Shown: positions 8,248 to 15,800 of the stretch, piece by piece
Numbering within the stretch: the first letter of the stretch is position 1
How the letters are laid out: the number at the start of each line of letters is the position of its first letter
Source: Paraburkholderia domus
Lineage (GTDB): Bacteria > Pseudomonadota > Gammaproteobacteria > Burkholderiales > Burkholderiaceae
NCBI RefSeq assembly: GCF_905220705.1
Contig: NZ_CAJNAT010000032.1
Coordinates: 1-64,000 of the forward strand
Reading direction: 5' to 3'
Length of the DNA: 64,000 nucleotides
Translations under genes and position numbers: made by a program
Notes under the pieces: model-generated
Seen by the model: only the letters and a program-made list of their open reading frames with translations
What the model was told of the DNA's origin: nothing
Database searches by the model: none

Positions 8248-8883
8248 TCAGATGCCTACTTTGTGGGCCGTCAGAATCAGGCGCAAGCCGAGCGCGGTAA
8301 CCGCGCTTGCGGCGACGCGATCGATCCAGGCCTTCCACTGCAGATAGATTTCGCGCGGCCGTTTGCTCGAAAAGCACAAGGCGACCACGGTGTACCAGCC
8401 GGCTTCAATGGCGAAGATCGCCGGGGGCAACGCAAAGTAGCACCACAGCGGCGGATGTTGCGGAAGCAAGGCCGCGAAGATACTACCGTAGTAAACCGCT
8501 GTTTTCGGATTGCTGAGTTGTGTACTCAAACCGATCCAGAAGGATTTGCGCACATTGGTGGTGGCGGCTTGCGTTGCATCGAACGCGAGTGGTTTGGCCG
8601 CACCGCGCCAGATCTTCGTTGCAAGATAGATCAGATAAAGGCCACCGGCCACTTTCAAGCCGACGTACAACCACTCGACTGTCGCCAGCAAGGTGTACAG
8701 ACCGAGCAAGGCAATACCGCTGAAGAACACACCGCCGATGCCCATGCCGGCCGCCGTTGCGAGGCCATCTCCGCGCGAGAGTCCGATTGCATTGCGGGCA
8801 ACGATGACGAAACTCGGTCCGGGGCTCATTGCGCCGAGCAGCAGTGCGGCCAGGATTGTGACGATGGCTGTCGAGGCGGGCAT
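8248..8883 (-). CDS. LysE/RhtB-family amino-acid exporter
   Basis: A 211-residue inner-membrane transporter of the LysE superfamily, predicted to have about six TM helices. The family marker GAMSPGPSFVIVARNAIGLSRGDG is at residues 18-41. QLSNPKTAVYYGSIFAALLP is the second conserved loop. ATG at 8883 is preferred because the protein then begins directly with the first helix (MPASTAIVTIL) and GGAG lies 8 bases upstream. Upstream in-frame codons would add over 100 residues of unrelated sequence. The family exports basic or small neutral amino acids, and the substrate is not determinable here. It is monocistronic. Confidence 0.9.
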   Translation of the reverse strand: MPASTAIVTILAALLLGAMSPGPSFVIVARNAIGLSRGDGLATAAGMGIGGVFFSGIALLGLYTLLATVEWLYVGLKVAGGLYLIYLATKIWRGAAKPLAFDATQAATTNVRKSFWIGLSTQLSNPKTAVYYGSIFAALLPQHPPLWCYFALPPAIFAIEAGWYTVVALCFSSKRPREIYLQWKAWIDRVAASAVTALGLRLILTAHKVGI

Positions 8884-9074
8884 TGGGGTGTCTCCTACGG
8901 GTGGCGATGCAGGTCGGTGAAACATAGCATGAGAGAGCGAGGTTTTGTTTTTGGGCAGTGTTAATAGCATCAGTAAGTAATGAATAGCGCAGTGCCGAAC
9001 GCAGCCTGAACGACAAAGAAAGTCCATGATCGCAGGCAAACAACCAGTTGCTGCAAGCAGCGGAAATTGGATGC

Positions 9075-9298
9075 TAGAATCGCTTTCCATACGCTGAAGC
9101 AGCCTCGGTGCGCCGGGGCCGATCAAGGGCGCGATCTGAGCCGTTTGCCGACGAATTCCCCGAAATCCAGGATTTATTGGGCATGGTTTCCAGATGCGGG
9201 TTGTCACGCATCGGGAGCGGCATCGTGAGTTCGATTTGCACTCAACCCATCTGAATCACGCATAGGCTTCGCGTTGTTTAGCGAAGCCTTTGTTTTTT
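9075..9298 (+). ncRNA. Candidate small RNA or transcribed leader ending in a strong terminator
   Basis: A canonical rho-independent terminator at 9264-9298 has no protein-coding gene upstream on its strand, since the nearest gene (LysE) runs the other way. A TAGAAT -10-like hexamer sits at 9075-9080, which would give a transcript of about 210 bases starting near 9087. No reading frame of note is present. Its sequence did not match 6S, SRP, tmRNA or RNase P RNA features that I know. It may instead be an attenuated leader of the H-NS-type gene at 9336. The -35 assignment is poor. Confidence 0.4.
9264..9298 (+). terminator. Rho-independent terminator upstream of the H-NS-type gene
   Basis: The stem AGGCTTCGC (9264-9272) pairs with GCGAAGCCT (9281-9289) over an 8-base loop and is followed by TTGTTTTTTCC. 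It ends 37 bases before the H-NS-type start codon. It can terminate an independent small RNA or act as an attenuator. Confidence 0.85.
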
Positions 9299-9335
9299 CC
9301 AACGCGAGCATTATCAGCCGCGAAACCGGTACGTT

Positions 9336-9599
9336 ATGAAACAGCGAGAAGAACAACGGCTGTTCGACCTCGACGGGAATGCGCGTGAGCGCCTCATCGT
9401 GTGGATCCGCCGACGCATGGACGAATACGGCATTACGACGGAAGCGCTCGCCGATTCGATCGAAGCAGATAAAGCCGCGACCCCGGCCGTGCTGTATCGC
9501 GACGCCTACGGTAATACGTGGGACGGCCGTGGCGATAAACCTGATTGGCTCGCGCGCGCAATCTACGCCGGACAGAACATCGACCACTTCCGTTGTTAA
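9336..9599 (+). CDS. H-NS family nucleoid protein, C-terminal DNA-binding type, short
   Basis: An 87-residue protein. Its second half (about residues 50-87: AVLYRDAYGNTWDGRGDKPDWLARAI, then AGQNIDHFRC) is the H-NS C-terminal domain, in which the Q/R-G-R loop contacts the AT-rich minor groove. Here the loop reads DGRGDKP. The N-terminal 45 residues are a single helical segment and are shorter than the coiled-coil oligomerisation region of full-length H-NS. This could make it a modulator or a weakly oligomerising form. ATG at 9336 has no clear Shine-Dalgarno sequence (AAACCGGTACGTT upstream). The terminator just upstream suggests control by attenuation. Confidence 0.8.
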   Translation: MKQREEQRLFDLDGNARERLIVWIRRRMDEYGITTEALADSIEADKAATPAVLYRDAYGNTWDGRGDKPDWLARAIYAGQNIDHFRC

Positions 9600-9698
9600 G
9601 ACTGCGAGTTATGTTGAATTGCTTCGGTATCCACACTGAAAGCCGCGGTGTTCTTTGAAGTGAGCGTTTGTTGCCGTGCAGGTGCAAAGACCAAAAAA

Positions 9699-9720
9699 AA
9701 GCCCGCGCGGGGCGGGCTTA
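9699..9720 (-). terminator. Rho-independent terminator of the pcaHG operon
   Basis: AAGCCCGC pairs with GCGGGCTT, and on the - strand the stem runs into eight T residues (complement of 9692-9699). It lies about 85 bases beyond the pcaG stop. Confidence 0.85.
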
Positions 9721-9804
9721 ACTACTCGGAGTTTCGCGATCCAGTCGCTAGACGGATCATCTTCAGTTTATGTGAAAGCTATATGAAAGTATAGAAAATC
9801 CGTG

Positions 9805-10392
9805 TTAGAGGTCGAAAAACACGGTTTCCCTGTCACCCTGCATGTAGATATCGAACCGGTACACATTGGCCGTATTCGGTTCGCGACGCGCGATCAGCGT
9901 GCCACGCCGGTCCGCCGGAACTGCTGCCAGCACGGCATCCCGTTCATTAGCCTCGGCTTCGTCCTCGAAATAGATGCGCGTGAAGGTGTGCAGCAGCATG
10001 CCACGCATTGTCACGATCACATTCAGATGCGGCGCTTCGTCCGGGCTGGCGCGCCCGGGCTTCACCGTTTCAACGATAAACCGTTTGTGCGGATCCGTCC
10101 CCGTTCCGACGCGGGCGAAGCCATGGAACCCCGTCTTCAGGATTTCCTCGCGTGATTCCGGATAGTGACCTTGCGCGTCCACCTGTGACATTTCCAGCAT
10201 TGCATCGCCGATTACCTTGCCGTCGCCGTCGAACACCTGGCCGACGATCGTGATGTGCTCGCCGGCCGCTTCACGGTCGGCCAGAACCGGCGTAAACAGG
10301 CTCTTGAAGTCGAAATCATATTGTTGCGGGCACAGACCGTAGGCGAAGTACGGTCCAACCGTTTGCGACGGCGTTTGCTTGAGGGTCGTCAT
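9805..10392 (-). CDS. pcaG: Protocatechuate 3,4-dioxygenase, alpha subunit
   Basis: A 195-residue alpha subunit of the intradiol dioxygenase that cleaves protocatechuate to 3-carboxy-cis,cis-muconate in the beta-ketoadipate pathway. It has the PcaG start (SQTVGPYFAYGL) and the beta-sandwich core with GQVFDGDGKVIGDAMLEMSQ. As in other alpha subunits, the iron ligands of the beta subunit are not all kept. GHYPESREEI and APHLNVIVTMRGM replace the tyrosine/histidine motifs. It lies 3 bases after pcaH in one operon, and GGAG within the pcaH end precedes its ATG. The holoenzyme is an (alpha-beta-Fe) oligomer in the cytoplasm. Confidence 0.96.
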   Translation of the reverse strand: MTTLKQTPSQTVGPYFAYGLCPQQYDFDFKSLFTPVLADREAAGEHITIVGQVFDGDGKVIGDAMLEMSQVDAQGHYPESREEILKTGFHGFARVGTGTDPHKRFIVETVKPGRASPDEAPHLNVIVTMRGMLLHTFTRIYFEDEAEANERDAVLAAVPADRRGTLIARREPNTANVYRFDIYMQGDRETVFFDL

Positions 10393-10395
10393 GGC

Positions 10396-11100
10396 TTAGC
10401 GCTCCATCGGGGTTTCGTTGCGGCCGCGCAGCACGATGTCGAAGTCGTAGCCGAGCGCATAGGCCTCCTGCGTCGTATCGAGCGAGAAGTTTGCAATCAG
10501 GCGGTCGCGTGCGTGCTCAGGCGTGCCCTGGAAAATCGGGTCGAAGGCCAGCAGCGGATCGCCGGGGAAGTACATCTGCGTGACGAGGCGCGAGCCGAAA
10601 TGGTCGCCGAACAGCGAGAAGTGAATATGGTTCGGACGCCACGCGTTCGGGTGATTGCCCCAAGGGTAAGCGCCCGGTTTGATCGTCAGAAAGCGATAGC
10701 GGCCTTCGTTGTCGGTGACGCAGCGGCCGGCGCCGAGGAAGTTCGGGTCGAGCGGCGCGTCGTGCTGATCGTTCTTGTGCACATAGCGGCCGGCCGCATT
10801 CGCTTGCCAGATCTCAACCAGTGTATTGCGCACCGGACGGCCGCCTTCGTCGAGCACACGGCCCGTCACGATGATGCGTTCGCCGAGCGGCTCGCCATTG
10901 CGCACCGCATTGCGCGTCAGATCGTGATCGAGCGCGCCGAGGTCGTCCGTGCCGTAGACCGGCACGCGCTGGTCATGCAGCTTTTCCTTCAACGGAATCA
11001 GCGGGCGCGTCGGGCCGCGTTTGACCGATGAACCGTAGCCGGGATAGATGTAGGCAGGATGGGACGCGAAATCGCGCGTGGTGAGAAAGGACTCGTCCAT
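10396..11100 (-). CDS. pcaH: Protocatechuate 3,4-dioxygenase, beta (iron-binding) subunit
   Basis: A 234-residue catalytic subunit binding Fe(III). The four ligands are visible as Tyr106 (GRYVHKND), Tyr145 (KPGAYPWGNH), His158 and His160 (RPNHIHFSLFG). Their spacing (39, 13, 2) is the same as in the Pseudomonas enzyme. First gene of pcaHG, with AAGGAGA 5-6 bases before its ATG. It is divergent from pcaQ, whose product probably activates it through the palindrome in the 107-base gap. Nothing suggests it is inactive. Other pca genes (pcaB, C, D) are not in this window. Confidence 0.97.
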   Translation of the reverse strand: MDESFLTTRDFASHPAYIYPGYGSSVKRGPTRPLIPLKEKLHDQRVPVYGTDDLGALDHDLTRNAVRNGEPLGERIIVTGRVLDEGGRPVRNTLVEIWQANAAGRYVHKNDQHDAPLDPNFLGAGRCVTDNEGRYRFLTIKPGAYPWGNHPNAWRPNHIHFSLFGDHFGSRLVTQMYFPGDPLLAFDPIFQGTPEHARDRLIANFSLDTTQEAYALGYDFDIVLRGRNETPMER

Positions 11101-11151
11101 CAGTGTCTCCTTCGGGGAATTGTGGGATACAGCGTATGGAGCGACTTTATC

Positions 11152-11166
11152 TAACCTGGAAGGTTA
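11152..11166. promoter_or_regulatory. Probable PcaQ operator in the pcaH-pcaQ gap
   Basis: TAACCTGGAAGGTTA is a perfect palindrome with 6-bp arms around GGA. A further half-site, ATAACC, lies at 11195-11200 just before the pcaQ start. The known PcaQ recognition sequence in alpha-proteobacteria has the form ATAACC-N4-GGTTAA, as I recall, and these half-sites match it closely with one extra spacer base. It sits 52 bases upstream of pcaH, a typical LysR activation position. Confidence 0.65.
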
Positions 11167-11207
11167 TGCAAAATGACGTTTTCGCCCATTTCGTATAACC
11201 TCTCGTT

Positions 11208-12206
11208 ATGCAACGCAGCCTCGCGGACAGCCGCGTCAAATTCCGTCATCTCCAATGCTTTCTGGCCGTCGCACAGTTTGGCAGCGTGCAGCGGGCCGCT
11301 GAAAGCCTGTCCATCACGCAGCCCGCGGTTTCCAAGACGGTCGCCGAGCTGGAAGCGATTCTCGGTGTGAAGCTGTTCGAGCGCGGCCGCCACGGCGCCG
11401 TGCCGACCCGCGAGGGGCAGCTGTTCATGCCACATGCGAGCGCCTGTGTCAGTGCGTTGCGGCAGGGCGTCGATTTGCTGGCGCGCGCGGAAGGCGCCGC
11501 CGCGGCCACGCTGGAGATCGGCATTCTGCCGACCGTCGCGCCTGCGCTGATGCCACCGGTGCTGAAGCTGTTCGCCGCGCTTTGGCCGCGTGTGATCGTG
11601 CGCCTTGCCACCGGCGCCAACCCCGAATTGCTTGAACGCCTCAAGGCCGGCACGATCGAGTTTGCGATCGGGCGCCTGGCGGACCCGGAACGGATGGTCG
11701 GGCTGAGTTTTGAGCAGCTTTTCAACGAGCCGTTGATTGCCGTGGTGCGTGCCGGGCACCCGTTGGCGTTGGGAACCGGCTTGCCGGCCACGTCCCTGGA
11801 GGATTTTCCGGTGGTGCTGCCGCCGTTCGGCACGCTGATCCGGCAATCGGCTGAGAGCTTGCTGAACGCGTGGGGTGTGCCGCCGTTGTCGGGGTTTGTC
11901 GAAGTGCTGTCGGTGTCGACGGGGCGCGCGTTGACGCTCGAGAACGACGCAGTGTGGTTCGTGCCGTTGAGCGCAATCGAATATGAACTGGCGCATGGCA
12001 TGTTGGTGCGGTTGCCTTTGCCGTTCGCGGGCACCGGCGAGCCCGTGGGGCTGATCCGGCGCTCGGACACGCAGCCGTCGCCAGTGGGTCGGGCGTTCAT
12101 CGATGCCGTGCGCGAGGTCGCGCAGCAGCGCATGGCGGCGGCTGCGGGCAAACCTGCGGCCAAACGCGCGCCGAAACGCAGCCGCGGCAGCACGTCCAAG
12201 GTCTAA
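11208..12206 (+). CDS. pcaQ: LysR-type regulator PcaQ of the protocatechuate operon
   Basis: A 332-residue LysR-type regulator. The N-terminal winged helix (about residues 12-70) contains FRHLQCFLAVAQFGSVQRAAESL and ITQPAVSKTVAELE. The rest is a periplasmic-binding-like effector domain. The KFRHLQCFL start is typical of PcaQ, which activates pca genes in response to beta-carboxymuconate or related intermediates. Divergent position beside pcaHG strengthens the assignment. The C-terminal 25 residues are lysine/arginine/alanine-rich (AKRAPKRSRGSTSK), an unusual basic tail that the LysR fold does not need. Confidence 0.9.
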   Translation: MQRSLADSRVKFRHLQCFLAVAQFGSVQRAAESLSITQPAVSKTVAELEAILGVKLFERGRHGAVPTREGQLFMPHASACVSALRQGVDLLARAEGAAAATLEIGILPTVAPALMPPVLKLFAALWPRVIVRLATGANPELLERLKAGTIEFAIGRLADPERMVGLSFEQLFNEPLIAVVRAGHPLALGTGLPATSLEDFPVVLPPFGTLIRQSAESLLNAWGVPPLSGFVEVLSVSTGRALTLENDAVWFVPLSAIEYELAHGMLVRLPLPFAGTGEPVGLIRRSDTQPSPVGRAFIDAVREVAQQRMAAAAGKPAAKRAPKRSRGSTSKV

Positions 12207-12480
12207 GGCATACCGCGCAGCGGCGCGGGAGCCGCGAGAGACGCAAAAGACGCACGACTCCACCCGATTCGCCACGCGTGAACCATTCAGTACAAAATGA
12301 AGGTTGCGAACGCCCTGCAACCCGGTGTACAAACACGGTGCAAAAGCCATCGCGGGCTGCATTGCTGCGGCACACCACACATGTGATGTCACACTGCGGG
12401 TGCTTGACTGCGTGCACCGAACAGCAGAAACATCACGAACAGTCAGAACAGCGTTTGAAAGTCTGTACAAGGAGATTGCC

Positions 12481-13614
12481 ATGCCCAGCGACTTGCCCAC
12501 TCCAGACGTCGCGCTGCGCGCCGTGGCGGCACCTGAGCACAATCCGCTCGGCACCGCCGGCCTCGAATTCGTAGAGTTCGCCTCGCGCGAGCCGAAGGCG
12601 CTCGGCGAAACTTTCACGAAACTCGGCTTCAAGGCGATCGCGCGCCATATCAGCAAGGACGTCACGTTGTATCGGCAGGGTGAGATGCATTTCCTGATCA
12701 ACGCCGAGCCGGATTCGTTTGCCGAGCGCTACGCGGAGGAATACGGCGCGGGCATTTGCGCGATCGGCATTCGCGTGGCCAACGCGCAGCGCGCCTTCGA
12801 CCGCGCGATCGAACTCGGCGCGTGGGCGTTCGAAGGCGAACGCCTCGGCGCGGGCGAACTGCTGATTCCGGCGATCCAGGGCATTGGCGATTCTCATATC
12901 TATTTCGTCGACCGTTGGCGCGGCCGGGGCGGCCAGCGCGGCGGCCTCGGCGACATCTCGATCTTCGATATCGACTTCCGTCCGATCGAGATCGACACCG
13001 CGCACGCCGATTTGAGTCACGCAGGCACCGGCCTCGTCGCGGTCGATCATCTGACGCAGACGGTCGGCGAGGGCCGGATGCAGGAGTGGCTCGACTTCTA
13101 TCGCGACCTGCTCAACTTCCGTGAGATTCACGAACTGCACGCGAACTGGCATGTGTCGGCGGAATCGCGTGTGATGGTGTCGCCGTGCGGCGCGATCCGC
13201 GTGCCTTTGTATGAAGAAGGCACGCGCCGCACGAATCTGATGCATGAGTACCTGCCGGATCATCCGGGCGAAGGCGTGCAACACATCGCGCTGGCCACCG
13301 ACGACATCTTTGCGTGCGTCGAGCAACTCATGGCGAATGGCGTCGAATTCGTCGAGCCGCCGCCGCGCTATTACGAGCAACTCGATGCGCGCCTGCCGGG
13401 TCATGGGCTCGATGTCGAGCGGCTCAAGCGCACGCATGTTCTGGTGGATGGCGAGATCGGCGCCGACGGGGTGCCGCTGCTGTTCTTTCAGACCTTTGTG
13501 CGGCGGGGTGCCGGTGAGATCTTCTTCGAGATCGTGCAGCGGCAAGGGCATCACGGCTTTGGCGAAGGCAATCTGAGTGCGTTGGCGCAGGCACGCGAGC
13601 AAGCCGGCGCCTAG
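12481..13614 (+). CDS. hppD: 4-hydroxyphenylpyruvate dioxygenase
   Basis: A 377-residue VOC-fold Fe(II) dioxygenase expected to convert 4-hydroxyphenylpyruvate to homogentisate in tyrosine catabolism. The 2-His-1-Glu facial triad is visible as His190 (AVDHLTQTV), His268 (VQHIALATDD) and Glu350 (EIFFEIVQR). The spacings of 78 and 82 are close to those of the Pseudomonas enzyme. GFGEGN near the C-terminus is also conserved. Because the protein is only 377 residues, it is not the longer QuiC-type dehydroshikimate dehydratase, which carries an HPPD-like C-terminal domain. The ATG at 12481 follows AAGGAG by 6 bases. The 270 bases upstream hold only promoter-like sequence. Convergent with the LysR gene at 13622. 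Confidence 0.9.
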   Translation: MPSDLPTPDVALRAVAAPEHNPLGTAGLEFVEFASREPKALGETFTKLGFKAIARHISKDVTLYRQGEMHFLINAEPDSFAERYAEEYGAGICAIGIRVANAQRAFDRAIELGAWAFEGERLGAGELLIPAIQGIGDSHIYFVDRWRGRGGQRGGLGDISIFDIDFRPIEIDTAHADLSHAGTGLVAVDHLTQTVGEGRMQEWLDFYRDLLNFREIHELHANWHVSAESRVMVSPCGAIRVPLYEEGTRRTNLMHEYLPDHPGEGVQHIALATDDIFACVEQLMANGVEFVEPPPRYYEQLDARLPGHGLDVERLKRTHVLVDGEIGADGVPLLFFQTFVRRGAGEIFFEIVQRQGHHGFGEGNLSALAQAREQAGA

Positions 13615-13621
13615 CGCTGCA

Positions 13622-14554
13622 TCAATCGGTATCGGGATCGCCGGCCAGCTCAGGATTCACCGCGCTGTATGCCGCCGCCTCCCGCAACAGCCAATCGCGA
13701 AAGTTCGTGAGTGGCTTGCCGTGACTCAACTCGGTCGGATAGACGAGGTAGTAAGCCGAGTCGGCGACCGCGGGCGCGTCGAGCGGTATCACGAGTCCGA
13801 GCTGTTCGAGTTGCGCGTCGACGAAAAATCGCGGCACTAGCGCGATGCCGAGACCGGCCGCGGCGGCGCTGATCAGCATCGTGTGGAGTTCGTAGCGGAC
13901 CCCTTGCATCGTCCGGTTATCGTCGACGCCGAGATTGGCGAACCACGAGGCCCAGCCGTCCGGCCGGGTGGTGGAATGCAGCAGTGGATAGTCCAGCAGA
14001 TCGGCCGCTGTCTCCACAGGCCGTGCCAACAGACTTGCGGCACACACCGGCACGACTTCCTCGCTGAACAGAAAATCCGCCGACGTGCCCGGCCAGGTCG
14101 GTTTGCCGTAGTGAATCGCCGCTTCGAAATGTGTATCGGCGAACGGGAAGGTGCCGGTGCGCACGCCCATGTTGACCCGCACGTCCGGATACTGCGCGTT
14201 GAATGCCGCCAGCCGCGGAATCAGCCATTGAGATGCGAAGGTCGGCAGCACGGCCAGTTCCAGATAACCGCCGCCGCTGCCATGCGCAATGATCGACAGC
14301 GTGTCGCGGTCCAGCTGTTCCAGCGAGCGCCGCACCTGTGCGCTATAGACCTTGCCCGCCTTGGTCAGCACCACGCGCTGTTTGACGCGCACGAACAGCC
14401 GCACGCCGAGATTGCTCTCCAGCGTATTGATCTGCCGGGACACCGCGCTTTCGGTGAGGAAGAGCTCGCGCGCCGCATGCGTAAAGCTCTCGTGCCGCGC
14501 GGCGGCTTCGAAAGCGAGTAGCGCGCCCATGTTGGGGATCTTGAACTTTCGCAC
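13622..14554 (-). CDS. LysR-type regulator, GcvA-like, divergent from hglS
   Basis: A 310-residue LysR regulator of the GcvA group. It starts with IPNMGALLAFEAAARHESFTHAA-type sequence and the helix-turn-helix ESAVSRQINTLE, and has an effector domain of about 200 residues. The start is GTG at 14554, supported by GGAA 9 bases upstream and by the usual GcvA-type N-terminus (R-x-K-I-P). The next ATG would cut into the first helix. Its start lies 168 bases from the hglS start in the opposite direction. The classic LysR arrangement suggests it regulates the hglS-ydiJ unit. The effector is unknown; 2-oxoadipate or a lysine catabolite would be logical. Confidence 0.85.
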   Translation of the reverse strand: MRKFKIPNMGALLAFEAAARHESFTHAARELFLTESAVSRQINTLESNLGVRLFVRVKQRVVLTKAGKVYSAQVRRSLEQLDRDTLSIIAHGSGGGYLELAVLPTFASQWLIPRLAAFNAQYPDVRVNMGVRTGTFPFADTHFEAAIHYGKPTWPGTSADFLFSEEVVPVCAASLLARPVETAADLLDYPLLHSTTRPDGWASWFANLGVDDNRTMQGVRYELHTMLISAAAAGLGIALVPRFFVDAQLEQLGLVIPLDAPAVADSAYYLVYPTELSHGKPLTNFRDWLLREAAAYSAVNPELAGDPDTD

Positions 14555-14722
14555 GATGATTCCAAAAACGCATCAAGTGGCGATTTTATCTCGCTTTACG
14601 GATGCGCCGTGAATTTGAATAATCTCGCATCCAACGATGCCGCGTTTGCGTCCCGAAGCCACGCCGGCAGGCCACCTTCAAACACACGAAAGCGTGCTCA
14701 CCGCACTCCGCCCGGAACCGAT

Positions 14723-15760
14723 ATGCGAAACATCAAGAATGCGAATGTCGAACAACTGTTGCTGAAACTGCTCGGCGCTGAGAAAACCGCGAGGCTGTTC
14801 GCCACGTTGAACCATCCGCGGATTCTCAACGAATGGGAAGACGGCACCGTCACGCGGGCCGAGATGGCGCAAGCGATGAACATGGCGCTGTTCGAAGACT
14901 TGCTGGCGCGCTCGGCGAATGGCCGCCAGTACACGGAGGAGACGATCGCCGCCGGCGGCAGCGTCTATTTCGACCACGGCGCATTGCGCACGGTGCGCTG
15001 GGCAGCGAGTGGCGCGTTGCCACCGGGCGAAGCGGCTTTCGCGCGCATCCTGCGTCCGCTCGGCTTCAGCATCAACGGCCGCTATCCGCTCGATCGTCTC
15101 GGCATGACTGGCCGCGCCTGGGCGCACGAGGACGCCCCCGACGAGATTGCCCAGTTCTTCGTCAGCGAATTGCATCCCGAGCGTTTTTCGACGGATTTCC
15201 AGCAGGCGGTGACGAATGTGATCGGCGCCTCGCGTGACCCGTTAGCGCCGCAAGCCCTGAGCCAGTTGTGGGAGCTCGAACGCGAAGGCGTGCTGCCGCT
15301 CGAAGCGGCTCATGCGTTGCTGCCGGTGATCGTCGGCGCGTTCGCGCGTCAGCACGAGACGCCACGCGAAGCCGATTACGAAGTATTGTTGAAGGAGTCG
15401 GCGGAAATGGCGTGGATCGCGACCGAAGGCAACGCTTTCAATCACGCCACCGATCGCGTCGCGGACGTGTTCAAGCTCTCCGACGACGAAAAGGCGAAGG
15501 GTCGTCCGATGAAGCCGGAGGTTGAGCGTTCGCGTTCGGGCCGCGTGTTTCAGACCGCTTACCGTGCGGACATCGTGCGGCGCGAATTCCGCGCGGCTGA
15601 CGGCAGCATCATGACGCGCGACGTGCCGGGTTCGTTCTATGAGTTCATCACGCGCAAGCGGACCTTCGATCAGGACGCGCGCCGCTGGGAAACGGACCTG
15701 CGTTTCGACGCGGGCAACGCACAGGGCATCTTCAAGATGACCGCGAGCCAGGCTGCGTGA
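14723..15760 (+). CDS. hglS: 2-oxoadipate dioxygenase/decarboxylase (DUF1338, HglS-like)
   Basis: A 345-residue DUF1338 protein. In Pseudomonas putida HglS converts 2-oxoadipate to D-2-hydroxyglutarate with O2 and loss of CO2 in D-lysine catabolism. The residues I recall as essential there (His70, Arg74, His226, Glu294) have counterparts His85 and Arg89 (DHGALRTVRW), His241 (FNHATDRV) and Glu307 (SFYEFITRK), with nearly the same spacing (4, 152, 66). The protein is shorter than the roughly 460-residue Pseudomonas enzyme, mainly at the C-terminus. ATG at 14723 is preferred to the GTG at 14609, whose 38 extra residues look non-conserved. The next gene could oxidise the product, which supports the assignment. 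Confidence 0.82.
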   Translation: MRNIKNANVEQLLLKLLGAEKTARLFATLNHPRILNEWEDGTVTRAEMAQAMNMALFEDLLARSANGRQYTEETIAAGGSVYFDHGALRTVRWAASGALPPGEAAFARILRPLGFSINGRYPLDRLGMTGRAWAHEDAPDEIAQFFVSELHPERFSTDFQQAVTNVIGASRDPLAPQALSQLWELEREGVLPLEAAHALLPVIVGAFARQHETPREADYEVLLKESAEMAWIATEGNAFNHATDRVADVFKLSDDEKAKGRPMKPEVERSRSGRVFQTAYRADIVRREFRAADGSIMTRDVPGSFYEFITRKRTFDQDARRWETDLRFDAGNAQGIFKMTASQAA

Positions 15761-15800
15761 TGCTTAGGTCAGGCCATAGCGCGGATGTTGGACACGAGAC

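Noticed and set aside
8884-9207. N-terminal extension of the LysE protein by 108 residues
   Set aside because: LysE proteins begin with the first helix, and a ribosome-binding site supports ATG 8883.
12304-12480. 59-residue upstream extension of the hydroxyphenylpyruvate dioxygenase
   Set aside because: AAGGAG lies directly before ATG 12481, and the extension is Cys/His-rich and not family-like.
12433-13602. 389-residue - strand frame opposite hppD
   Set aside because: Shadow frame; the + strand product has the complete metal triad.
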